The notes under the pieces: generated by a model | Told to the model about the DNA's origin: nothing | Database searches by the model: none | The model's input: only the letters and a program-made list of their open reading frames with translations | Source: Albibeggiatoa sp964388965 | GTDB taxonomy: Bacteria; Pseudomonadota; Gammaproteobacteria; Beggiatoales; Beggiatoaceae | DNA: 61,151 nt | Direction of reading: 5' to 3' | Assembly: GCA_964388965.1 (NCBI GenBank) | Contig: CAYMCP010000008.1 | Location: 1-61,151, forward strand | Shown here: one piece after another, positions 43,710-53,505 of the stretch | How positions within the stretch are numbered: position 1 is the first letter of the stretch | How the letters are laid out: every line of letters starts with the position of its first letter | Translations under genes and position numbers: made by a program

Positions 43710-43819
43710 CTAAGTCAATTTTGATTTGTTATTCTAGGCTTATCTTAACACCTAGTCTTTACCATTAAGATTTTCATCAACCACGTCGTTTTGATTATTC
43801 GACTCTGGTGTTTCGGTGT

Positions 43820-46800
43820 CTATACGTCATTACTTTCACCACTAGAGGCAGTATTAGCGGTTTCATCGTTAGATTCTTCGTCATCTAAAGTGGTTTCATC
43901 GTTAGATTCTTCGTCATCTAAAGCGGTTTCATTGTTAGATTCTTCGTCATCTAAAGCGGTTTCATTGTTAGATTCTTCGTCATCTAAANNNNNNNNNNNN
44001 NNNNNNNNNNNNNNNNNNNNNNNNNNNNNNNNNNNNNNNNNNNNNNNNNNNNNNNNNNNNNNNNNNNNNNNNNNNNNNNNNNNNNNNNGCGGTTTCATCG
44101 TTAGATTCTTCGTTATCTAAANNNNNNNNNNNNNNNNNNNNNNNNNNNNNNNNNNNNNNNNNNNNNNNNNNNNNNNNNNNNNNNNNNNNNNNNNNNNNNN
44201 NNNNNNNNNNNNNNNNNNNNNGTCATCTAAAGCGGTTTCATCGTTAGATTCTTCGTTATCTAAAGCGGTTTCATCGTTAGATTCTTCGTCATCTAAAGCG
44301 GTTTCATCGTTAGATTCTTCGTTATCTAAAGCGGTTTCATCGCTAGATTCTTCGTTATCTAAAGCGGTTTCATCGCTAGATTCTTTCTCGTCCGCGCTTA
44401 GATAGTACAACGCAAATACTTGACCATCGTTAAAAGTAACAGGGAAGTAAGGCAAATCTTGCGCGTCTTTGGTCAATTCACCAAATAAAATATTACCTTC
44501 AAAAGGTTCCACTTTATCAATCGGTTGTTTTGATAGTTTCCCTGAGTGTACAATATCGTTCAATATTACTGATAGTAAGCCGTCTTTACCAAAATCATAA
44601 TCATCTTGAGCGAGGATTTCCTGTAAGTAAGCGTCGAATTTGGCAAAATATTCACTGAAATCTACCTCTGATACTTCTTCAGCTTCTGCATTTTCTATAG
44701 CTTCCACAACCTCTCCTACGCTTTCCTCAGTAGTCGCTTCTGATTCATCATTGCCTTCTGATTCGCTATCTGTGATTTCTTCAGATTCAGGTTCAATCAC
44801 TTCCTCTTCAACAACGTCGTTTTGAGCAAATAAAATTTGTTGCGTACCGTCCGCATAAACCAATACTAAGTCATCAATGCCGTCACCATTTTCATCCTGA
44901 AAACTAGAGCTTGGTGCAGTTTTTTTGATTGCTGTTAGCATTTTGTCAGTAAGTTCGCCAGAATAAGTTTTGCCTTCAATGACAACTGTTAATGTACCAT
45001 CATCTAAATTAAGTTCATTTGTTGCGTAATCAGTGGCGAAAAATTCACTCAATAATTGCTCTGGCGTTAGTTCTGGTGGTTTACATGCTTCGGCAGTGGC
45101 AATGACGCTACGAGACGCAATACTACTACCATTTATCGTGTTACCAATATGATCAGCCATTGGTACACCTAACATGTCATACAATTTTGCAGTAAAGCGT
45201 ACTTCTACTGTCTCAAAATAATTGCCACGACTGTCAGTTAAACCAGGCCACCATGCAGTAATGCTAAATTCACTGTCACCTGTCAACATTTGCGAATCTT
45301 CTAATCTTTTCTTTGGACAACTGGTTAAATGACCAGTATCGGCTAAACCCGTTTCCTCAGAAATCTTTGGACATATCGCGTTGTCTGGTGTCACAATTTC
45401 CCATGAAGTTTTAAGGTTTAAAAAGCCTTTCGATGCAAAATCAACCTTGCCTTTAATTTCAAATGGTTTACCTTCTTCGATACAAAAATTACCACCATGA
45501 CCAATAAAACTAATATCCCAACCTTTTGGTACAGGTACAGCACTAGATTGGCAATGAATTGGCCACGCTATTCCTTCAATGTCAGAGTAGGGTGTAGCAA
45601 AACTGTTTTCTTCTGCAACGCTGCATGTTTTTGGATCAAATGCGTAAATTTTGTTGCCGCGTCCTTGATCTACAGAAAATAACAACATGCCATCGGCACG
45701 AGTTTCTAATGATTCAACTTCGCCAGAAATCTCACCGAATCCTTCACATACTGTAAATGGAGAATTACCTCCTTCACCCATTTCTGCATTAATCTCAATA
45801 TCTCGACCAGTTTTCATAGAGCCTATTACATTTAAACCTAAACGTAAAAATTCCCCTCCATCGTCTGGTAAAATTGCTGCTTCTTCCGTTTCGTCCGTTT
45901 CGTCCGCGCTGTCTAATTCATTATCAGAACGGATATTACTGCGTGTGCTACGAATTTGAGTTGCGTTTTCTATCGTGTCGTCTGCCGCGTCTTCCACTGC
46001 ATTTCGTCCTAATAATCTAACACCATCGTAATACCAAGCGATTAAATTACTACCTTTCACCACAAAACCATCTTTGTTGCGACGTTTCACTTTTTCCGCA
46101 GCGTATAAAATTGTACCGTCTACATTCCAAGCTAATGCCTCAATCGCATAATCAGATGGTAAAATCATTTTGCTGGTGCCCGTATCTGGGTCGATTTGCA
46201 AAATACCTTTTTCTTTACCTTTTTCATTCGTATCTGTTGACGCAAATAATGTTGCATCTTTCGGATGAAATGCGAAACCTGTAATTTCATCATGATCCAT
46301 CTCACCAACGACTTTTAATGTTGCCTCAGATGGATGCACTAAATAGAGCAAATTTTCTGATGCGGCATACAACATCGCAGTAATAGGATGAATTCCAATC
46401 GCCTCTATATCAAAACCGGGATATTCAGGTCCTATTTTAGCAGATACAGTACGATTTCCTTCGAGGTCAATTACTTTAAATTTAACGAATTGGGAATCAC
46501 TTGCCCCTTCATCATGTACTGCGTAAATTTGACATATTGTAGGACCAATCGGCGAACCAAGCTGACTACTAACCCGCACTTTTGCTTTTCTTTTGCGTTT
46601 TGAATAATAGCCTGAACTATCTGATATATATTGATTAGAAAGGTTAGCATTCCAAGCTTTACCATAGTTCCAATGACCATAGTCCTGCCAAGAATAGCCA
46701 TAACTTGAGTAACTGCTACCACGACCATATCCACCTTGTCCATAGTCCCAAGCATCATAACCATAGAAAAAAGTATCCGTACCATTAAACCCTGGATTCG

Positions 46801-47698
46801 CAGTATAAGTGACTGTACCATCACCATTATCTACGACCATACCATTACCTGTTTTAATACGATAGCCGGCTTGCTTAGTTATATCACTGTATAAATAAAA
46901 AAACCTCTCATCATCATCTTCATCACGTTTTAACTCAATGATTACCGCAGTTTGTGGGCGAGTATCAATCCTATGATCTGCAAAATCTTGATTGATAGAT
47001 GCAACAGGCGGTGTAGGTATTGCCGGTATATTTATTGGCGTATCTATTGGTGTATTTATTGGTGTATTTATTGTGGTGTCAGTTACTGTGTCAGTTACTG
47101 CGTTAGGAGTAGCGACATCTGCACTACTCGAACTGTTTGTTGTCGCATGACTTGTCGTAGTCGCTGGCTCATTTGTAGTGCTATTGCTTGTTGTCGCAGT
47201 CGCTGGATTATTCGTAGTGCTACTTGTACCGCCTGCTGTCACATGACTTGTCGCAGTCGCTGGATCATTTGTAACGCTACTTGCGTTGCTTGTTGTCGCA
47301 GTATCTGCTAATTCGTGATTTTCAGGTATAGACTCAGCGTCGATATTTTCACCTGTTGAATCAGGCATATTCTCTTCTGTGAGAACCTCATCATCAACTT
47401 GGTTAAATTTTATATCAGAATTAGGCGGATTAACATTATTGTGTGTACCATTCAACCCACCCTCAGGAATCTCATTTTTTTCAATATCTACCTTAATAAT
47501 TGAGCCACTGGGATTGCCTAATATACTACCGTTCTCTGGTAAAGCACTGCTAGTATTTTCTTTATTGGCTTCTTGCTCTGCTAGTTCTTCTGCGTGTAAA
47601 ATTTCCGCAATATCGGGATCATAAGTGCTCTCCTCTGCATGAATAGGAAGCACTACCCAGTAACTTAACAGTAGGAAAAGTAGGTATTGCCGTTTCAT
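43820..47698 (-). CDS. Secreted beta-propeller protein with acidic repeat tail (gapped)
   Basis: The protein exceeds 1250 residues. It has a signal peptide (about 1-21, ending PIHA), then a Thr/Ser-rich linker with short repeats (about 120-230) and a cadherin-like strand set ('VVDNGDGTVTYTANPGFNGT'). A propeller-like domain follows ('IEAIGIHPITAMLYAASENL', 'EITGFAFHPKDATLFASTD'). Later domains carry calcium-like 'DENGDGIDDLVLVYADG'. The tail consists of 11-residue repeats (ALDDEESNDET). Two 100-N gaps lie in the repeats, so length and frame there are unknown. After the in-frame stop at 43820, another frame continues as protein-like sequence to 43752. The ATG at 47698 has a GGAG site. Function is unknown; surface or matrix role is likely. 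Confidence 0.75.
43989..44088. other. Assembly gap (100 N)
   Basis: Exactly 100 N, a conventional placeholder. It lies within the 33-bp repeat array, so repeat collapse is the likely cause. Confidence 0.95.
44122..44221. other. Assembly gap (100 N)
   Basis: A second placeholder gap in the same repeat array, one repeat unit after the first. Confidence 0.95.
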
Positions 47699-47960
47699 TG
47701 TGAACTCCATTTAGTTAATTTTTAAAAATTAAAACATCTTAGTCTGGACATCAAGGTCGTGTGCCAGCATTATATTCCTACTACAATCTACTTGCGAGTA
47801 TAAAGTAATAAAATGTAAACTCAAGAAAATGATTGATAATTTTAGTGTATAATAGTGACAAACGGTTGATAGTGTAAATTTTTTTGTCTATTTCGCAAAA
47901 AGTACCTTGTTGTTTACGTTGTTATTTTTAATAGTTAGTGACATTCAAATATTATATTTT

Positions 47961-48812
47961 ATGTTTATTTTAAATCGAATTCTATTGATTTACATACCTA
48001 TTCTAATTAACTTATGCTTAATTACTATATTGAGTTATTACGCTGTGCATCTTGGTCTGAATTTATACGCACCGCTTCAATCTGTTTCGCGCCTACCTGT
48101 CTACCAAAACGCGCCTATAGTTAATTCATCCATATTCTCAGATTTAAGTGTACAACCGATTCTTAATGCACACTTATTCGGCAAAGTGGCGCGAAAAAAC
48201 CCGCAACCACCCATTGACAATAAATTACTAGCTGATAGAAACATCTCTGAAACAAAATTAAAAATTAACTTACAAGGTATTTATCATTCTGATGATGTCA
48301 AACATTCTTTTGTAATTATTGATGATAAAAAATTTACCACAAATATGACAATTCAGGCAGGTGTTCAGTTGTATCAAATCCAACCTAAAAAAATTATTTT
48401 AAAAACAAACAATTACTTTGAAAGTCTAAAATTAAGAGCGTTACAATTATCTCGCTCTCAGGTAGATAATGCAAAAAACATACCACAGAAAACAACTGAA
48501 ACATTACTCGCAGATTATCGACATCAACTTAAAACCAATCCACGCGCCCTAATGCAATTAGCACAAATTCAACCCGCTTATGATAATGATAAATTAATTG
48601 GTTATCGTTTGAGTGCTAGCAAAGATGAGGCGTTATTAAGTCGATTTAATTTACAAGTTGGGGATATACTCACAACAGTGAATAACGTAGAATTGGATTC
48701 GCCGCTCAAAGGGTTAAGCTTGATGCAACAATTATCCGAAGCCGAGCAACTCGATTTAACGGTGTTGCGTAATGGTCACCCTTATTCATTCTCGTTTAAT
48801 ATCAAAAACTAA
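47961..48812 (+). CDS. gspC: Type II secretion protein GspC
   Basis: GspC is the inner-membrane protein that connects the type II secretion assembly platform to the GspD secretin. The 283-residue protein has an N-terminal membrane helix (about residues 5-27), an HR domain ('LNAHLFGKV', 'KINLQGIYHSDD') and a C-terminal PDZ-like domain ('LLSRFNLQVGDILTTVNNVEL'). I chose the ATG at 47961; the frame is open 18 codons upstream. gspD follows after 2 bp. The rest of the system (gspE-M) must be elsewhere. Confidence 0.9.
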   Translation: MFILNRILLIYIPILINLCLITILSYYAVHLGLNLYAPLQSVSRLPVYQNAPIVNSSIFSDLSVQPILNAHLFGKVARKNPQPPIDNKLLADRNISETKLKINLQGIYHSDDVKHSFVIIDDKKFTTNMTIQAGVQLYQIQPKKIILKTNNYFESLKLRALQLSRSQVDNAKNIPQKTTETLLADYRHQLKTNPRALMQLAQIQPAYDNDKLIGYRLSASKDEALLSRFNLQVGDILTTVNNVELDSPLKGLSLMQQLSEAEQLDLTVLRNGHPYSFSFNIKN

Positions 48813-48814
48813 AT

Positions 48815-50785
48815 ATGTTTATCATTCGCTTTCTTGTCTTGAATTTTTTACTTATCACAACTTCGATACTTCATGCGCAAAATGTCACTTTAAATTTTAA
48901 AGATGCTGATATTCAACAATTAATTAATATCGTTTCTGAAGTGACGCATAAAACTTTTATCGTTGACCCGCGTGTTAAAGCTAACGTAAATGTAATTTCT
49001 AGCCATCCAATGGACGAAAATCAAGTGTATGCTGTATTTTTATCTATTTTGAATGTACACGGTTTTACTGCGATTGAAGGTAACAATGGTATTGTCAAAA
49101 TCCTACCAGACAATTTAGCGAAATCTCAGGACACGCCTGTTTTATCAGGTCGTCAAGTGGCAGAAGATGATAGCTTAGTAACTAAAATTATTCGTGTACA
49201 ACACGTTTCTGCGCCGCAATTGGTTCCTCTATTACGTCCACTTATTCCACAACATGGTCATATCGTGGCTTATCCCGCAAATAATACGTTAATTATTTCT
49301 GATTATGCTGGCAACGTTAAACGATTGCAAAAAGTGATTGAACGCATCGATCAGCCAAGTGACGAAGCAGTAGAAGTGATTATGTTGCAACATGCTTCAG
49401 CACCGGAGGTTGCACGGATTTTAACGACTTTATATCAACGTCAGGCTGCAAACCAGACTGGTAACGCTCAAACTCCGCCAAGCGTCATCGCTGATGAACG
49501 TACTAATAGTATTTTAATTAGTGGAGATAAGACAACACGGTTGCATTTACGCACAATTATTAGTCATTTAGATACGCCATTAAAATCAGTTGGTAATACT
49601 AAAGTTATTTATCTACGTTATGCGCAGGCAAGTAACTTAGTCGATGTATTAAAAGGTGTGAGTGATACGATTGCAGAGCAAAAACAAGGTGAAAATATGA
49701 CGCAGACGACAGGCGGTACACGTACAAGTATCCAAGCTGATGAAACAACGAATAGTTTAGTTATTACGGCTGTACCTGATGTGCTGCGTAGTTTGGAAAA
49801 TGTAATCAGTAAGTTAGATATTCGTCGCGCACAAGTATTAGTTGAGGCGGTCATTGCTGAAGTTTCCGTTGATAAGGCGCGAGAGTTAGGTGTACAGTGG
49901 ATGAGTTATAATACAGGTGATAGCGTCACGCCAATTGGTATGATTAATTTTGATAACGCAGGTGTGAGTATTGCGGATTTAGCAGCCGGTGCGTATGGTT
50001 TTAATCAAGGTAATACTGGCAATTTAGCGATACCAGAAGGTGTAAACGGGGCGTTGTTTGGATTGGGGCGTTTGGGTAGTGCATTTAATTTTGCTTTATT
50101 AGTCAAAGCTTTATCGGCTGATACGAATTCTAATGTGTTATCTACACCGTCATTGTTGACTTTGGATAATCAAGAGGCGGAGATTGTTGTAGGTCAGAAT
50201 GTCCCATTTTTAACCGGTCAATATACAAATACGGGTGCTGTGAACGGTGCAACTAATCCATTTCAAACCATTCAACGTGAAGATATTGGGATTAAATTAA
50301 AAGTAAAGCCGCAAATTAACGAGGGAGATGCGGTAAGATTAACCATTGAGCAGGAAGTATCGAGTTTGAGTAATAGCAGTATTGCATCGGATATTGTTAC
50401 AAATAAACGTACAATTAAAACAACAGTCATCGTAGAAGATGGTAACATGGTTGTGTTAGGTGGTTTAACTTCAGAAGAGTTGCAGCAACTTTCACAAAAA
50501 GTACCTATCTTAGGCGATATTCCACTATTAGGGGCTTTGTTTCGTTCTAAAAGTACGCAAAAAGTTAAACGGAATTTGATGATATTTTTACATCCAATAA
50601 TTATGCGGGATAAAGAAACAGAACGTTTGTTAAGCCAAAAAAAGTATGAGGAAATGCAGCAGATTCAATTAAAACAACGTGAAAAAGGTTTAGATTTGAT
50701 GCCTGATGATGAGGTACCATTATTACCTAATTTGGGTGATTTTATTGTAATTCTACCCAATAATGATGAATTTCCAATGCCTTAG
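48815..50785 (+). CDS. gspD: Type II secretion secretin GspD
   Basis: GspD forms the outer-membrane channel of type II secretion. The 656-residue protein has a signal peptide (about 1-21), the N0 domain ('LNFKDADIQQLINIVSEVTH'), N1-N3 repeats ('VIMLQHASAPEVARILTTLY', 'TKVIYLRYAQASNLVDVLKG') and the secretin core ('NVPFLTGQYTNTG', 'EDIGIKLKVKPQINEGDAV', 'VPILGDIPLLGALFRS'). It starts 2 bp after the gspC stop. The only clear candidate substrates near it are the ExeM-type nuclease and the acidic-repeat protein, which is inference. Confidence 0.96.
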   Translation: MFIIRFLVLNFLLITTSILHAQNVTLNFKDADIQQLINIVSEVTHKTFIVDPRVKANVNVISSHPMDENQVYAVFLSILNVHGFTAIEGNNGIVKILPDNLAKSQDTPVLSGRQVAEDDSLVTKIIRVQHVSAPQLVPLLRPLIPQHGHIVAYPANNTLIISDYAGNVKRLQKVIERIDQPSDEAVEVIMLQHASAPEVARILTTLYQRQAANQTGNAQTPPSVIADERTNSILISGDKTTRLHLRTIISHLDTPLKSVGNTKVIYLRYAQASNLVDVLKGVSDTIAEQKQGENMTQTTGGTRTSIQADETTNSLVITAVPDVLRSLENVISKLDIRRAQVLVEAVIAEVSVDKARELGVQWMSYNTGDSVTPIGMINFDNAGVSIADLAAGAYGFNQGNTGNLAIPEGVNGALFGLGRLGSAFNFALLVKALSADTNSNVLSTPSLLTLDNQEAEIVVGQNVPFLTGQYTNTGAVNGATNPFQTIQREDIGIKLKVKPQINEGDAVRLTIEQEVSSLSNSSIASDIVTNKRTIKTTVIVEDGNMVVLGGLTSEELQQLSQKVPILGDIPLLGALFRSKSTQKVKRNLMIFLHPIIMRDKETERLLSQKKYEEMQQIQLKQREKGLDLMPDDEVPLLPNLGDFIVILPNNDEFPMP

Positions 50786-50905
50786 TTGAATATCGACCAT
50801 GCTACACCAGCATAAGAAAATGTAATTTGAATTAACATACATGTGTTCAAAATTAAAAAATCCATATCAAGTGTAGATTGGGCAGAACGACAATTTGCTT
50901 TTTTA

Positions 50906-53326
50906 CTAAAAACGATTTACTGACAAATGATTATTTGAACTAAACCCACTTGGTTGCCAATCTTCAATTAGATAGTTCGGAAAACGATATAAATCTACTT
51001 TAAAACTTAAAGCCGATTGAAACGCCATCGGCGATTGTCCTATCCTCGCAGTCCTACAATTATCTATTATTTTAACGGCTTGTATAAAATCTTTATCCAA
51101 ATTTAATAAACTACTACTCACCGTTTCATCGGGAGATGTGATTTGAATATTGCCATCAATACCCAAACGCGAAGATGCTGAAACTAAACTATTCGCCGAT
51201 TGTAAAAATTGATTTGCGACAATGAGAATATTTCCACCTTCTCCCGCGTCCGCCTGCGCAATAATAGGACTATTATTCATGATTAAAAATTGTGGGGTCT
51301 CAATGGTAATATTGCCGCTATTGCAATCCCCAGATTGAACGCTAGTTGTAATACTGCCCTGATTAAACAAATATAGCGTATCACTTACATTCAAAAAGAT
51401 ATTACCACCACCTGCATGTATAGTAGACGCATTAATCGCTCCACCATCGTCGATATTAATCTGATTTGCTGTGACAGTAATTTTTCCCGCACAACCTGCA
51501 TAAGATTCTGAATTGTAAGAACTACTATTGATACCACTACGGTATAATAAACCATTGTCTTGCCAACCTGAAATTGCAATGGTATCTGCAACAACTGTCG
51601 TTTGACCTGCATCACCACTACCATAAGTCATACTACCAATTGTCCCACCAGCATTTAATATTATATGTTTAGCCTGTACGAATAGATTACTTGCCTGTCC
51701 ACCATTATCAACTGGATTCGCTGAGGCAGATGTAATATTACTTGGATAGGGAAACGCTGGAAAATCAAGCATTTGATAAGGAATCGCCGCCACTCCTGAA
51801 ATCAACAATGTATCTGAAACATATACTGATAAGGTATTAGCTTCACCAGAAAAAAAAGTATTAGTTGTAATTACACCGCCATCTATCAAATTAATTCGTT
51901 TGGCTATAACGCTTAATGAACTGGTTCGCGCAGTACCCATACTAATGCTCGCAATGGAAGTAGGTATACCAAATAATGCTTCTTGTCCAGTAAGGGTGAT
52001 ATTATCTGCTTCTACCGAGACAGCCCCGCCCAACCCTGTCGCAATTGAAGTAACACTGATTATTGCGCCTTCATCAAGGATAATATTCTTTGCTTGCACA
52101 TCTAAATCGCCACTGTTACCGCTATCAGCCGTTAAAGTAAACGCACCTGAAACCGCAGGAACTGTATTAGCATCAGGTAAGGATAAGCCACTTATTGCCT
52201 GTAAAGTATCCGTCACCTGTAGATGTAAATTTCCAGATTGACCAGAGCCAAATGTAGTTGTACCTATATCAGCTTGATTTAAATAAATATTATTTGCCTG
52301 AATTGTCATATTGCCGCTTGCCCCATCTGCCACCGTCAACGTGCTAACATGACTACCACCACGTATTGTTGCACCAAATTCGACACCCATAGGTCTATCT
52401 ACACGAGTAGCAGTTAAATCCTGTGCCACACGTAAATGAATGTCACTACCTTTACCGCTTGCATAAGTGTTTGCCAAAATATCAGCATCATGTAAAACTA
52501 AATTATCTACTTCAATATCAATCACTTGTCCATTTAATTCCGTAAAAGTATGGCTGCTGATGCGGCTACTGTTTAAAATCAAATCTTCAGCGCGAATCGT
52601 AATCTGTCCACCAAATGGACCACTGCTATCTACGCCAAAATGATTTAATTCAATCTGTCCTCTACTGTCCAAAATAATCTGCCCACTAGGCGCAATCAAT
52701 TCATGCGCAAATTGATGTTGACTACTCTCGTCATAACTTGCTGCTATCGTGCTGTTTAGATAAATATCGCCACCAACGAGCGCAAGGGTTTTAGTTGGTG
52801 CAACAGTTAATTGCGCGTCTACAACTTGGAGTGTGGCGGCGGTATCCTGCAAAAATCCAAAGCTGGCAATGGGCGCGACACTTAATATATCTCGTTTAGG
52901 AAAGCGTGCATGATATTCACCGCCATCAGCGAATTTGATGTAATCAGCGGTCGAGGCATAAAAAGAACCGGTCAAATCCAATTGAGCCTGTTGGTCAAAT
53001 ACGATACCGTGAGGATTTAAAAAGTAAAAATCTGCATTAGGAATAGTCGAGCGAATCGTACCATTAATAAAACTTGCTTCACCACCAACGACGCGAGTGA
53101 TAATATTTTGAATGCTATCATGTCCTGAAAATTGAGCAATTTCGCCTTGATTTAGATTGAAACGCTCGAAGGTATGAAACAAATTATTACCTACTGTTTG
53201 CCCTAAATCTTGTTTAATATCATAAACTTGTTCATTGGTTGATAGTTGCAATTGCGTATTGTTGATTAAAATTTCTGCTTGCGCAATGTTAGCTAAACAC
53301 ATAAATATGAATATCAATAAAATCAT
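50906..53326 (-). CDS. Two-partner secretion exoprotein (filamentous haemagglutinin N-terminal domain)
   Basis: The 806-residue protein has a signal peptide (about 1-17) and a TPS domain (about 18-160) with 'FERFNLNQGEIAQF' and 'FYFLNPHGIVF' (N104-G107), the hallmark recognised by a TpsB transporter. A long beta-helix of repeated 'ADNITL'/'AKNIILDEGA' strands follows. The C-terminus ('NCRTARIGQSPMAFQSALSF') is shared by many such proteins of Beggiatoa-like bacteria and cyanobacteria, from memory. It should be a surface adhesin or cell-matrix fibre. No tpsB gene lies in the window. Confidence 0.9.
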   Translation of the reverse strand: MILLIFIFMCLANIAQAEILINNTQLQLSTNEQVYDIKQDLGQTVGNNLFHTFERFNLNQGEIAQFSGHDSIQNIITRVVGGEASFINGTIRSTIPNADFYFLNPHGIVFDQQAQLDLTGSFYASTADYIKFADGGEYHARFPKRDILSVAPIASFGFLQDTAATLQVVDAQLTVAPTKTLALVGGDIYLNSTIAASYDESSQHQFAHELIAPSGQIILDSRGQIELNHFGVDSSGPFGGQITIRAEDLILNSSRISSHTFTELNGQVIDIEVDNLVLHDADILANTYASGKGSDIHLRVAQDLTATRVDRPMGVEFGATIRGGSHVSTLTVADGASGNMTIQANNIYLNQADIGTTTFGSGQSGNLHLQVTDTLQAISGLSLPDANTVPAVSGAFTLTADSGNSGDLDVQAKNIILDEGAIISVTSIATGLGGAVSVEADNITLTGQEALFGIPTSIASISMGTARTSSLSVIAKRINLIDGGVITTNTFFSGEANTLSVYVSDTLLISGVAAIPYQMLDFPAFPYPSNITSASANPVDNGGQASNLFVQAKHIILNAGGTIGSMTYGSGDAGQTTVVADTIAISGWQDNGLLYRSGINSSSYNSESYAGCAGKITVTANQINIDDGGAINASTIHAGGGNIFLNVSDTLYLFNQGSITTSVQSGDCNSGNITIETPQFLIMNNSPIIAQADAGEGGNILIVANQFLQSANSLVSASSRLGIDGNIQITSPDETVSSSLLNLDKDFIQAVKIIDNCRTARIGQSPMAFQSALSFKVDLYRFPNYLIEDWQPSGFSSNNHLSVNRF

Positions 53327-53505
53327 TAGGTTATACCTTTTTAAATCAAATACAATTTGTAGATAAAAAAATTTTCTAGCATTAAGCAGAATGGTATAAT
53401 TATTTTATTTCATGTAAATTAATATAAAAAACTATTTCTAAAATAAAAAGAGCTGTTTGTATCAACTTACCTTTGCTGCTGCTTCGTTTTTCCGCAAATT
53501 ATGTG

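Larger units (their letters stand above)
43857..44382 (-). repeat. 33-bp tandem repeats encoding an acidic tail
   Basis: Units of 33 bp encode LDDEESNDETA variants (D/N and N/S exchanges). At least ten units are visible around two N gaps. Confidence 0.92.

Noticed and set aside
43857..44382. CRISPR-like spacing of repeats
   Set aside because: The 33-bp units are contiguous, without spacers, and encode an in-frame acidic peptide, so they are coding tandem repeats.
46471..46827. 118-codon Met/Val-rich minus-strand frame
   Set aside because: It is an out-of-phase shadow of the secreted propeller gene, with low-complexity translation.
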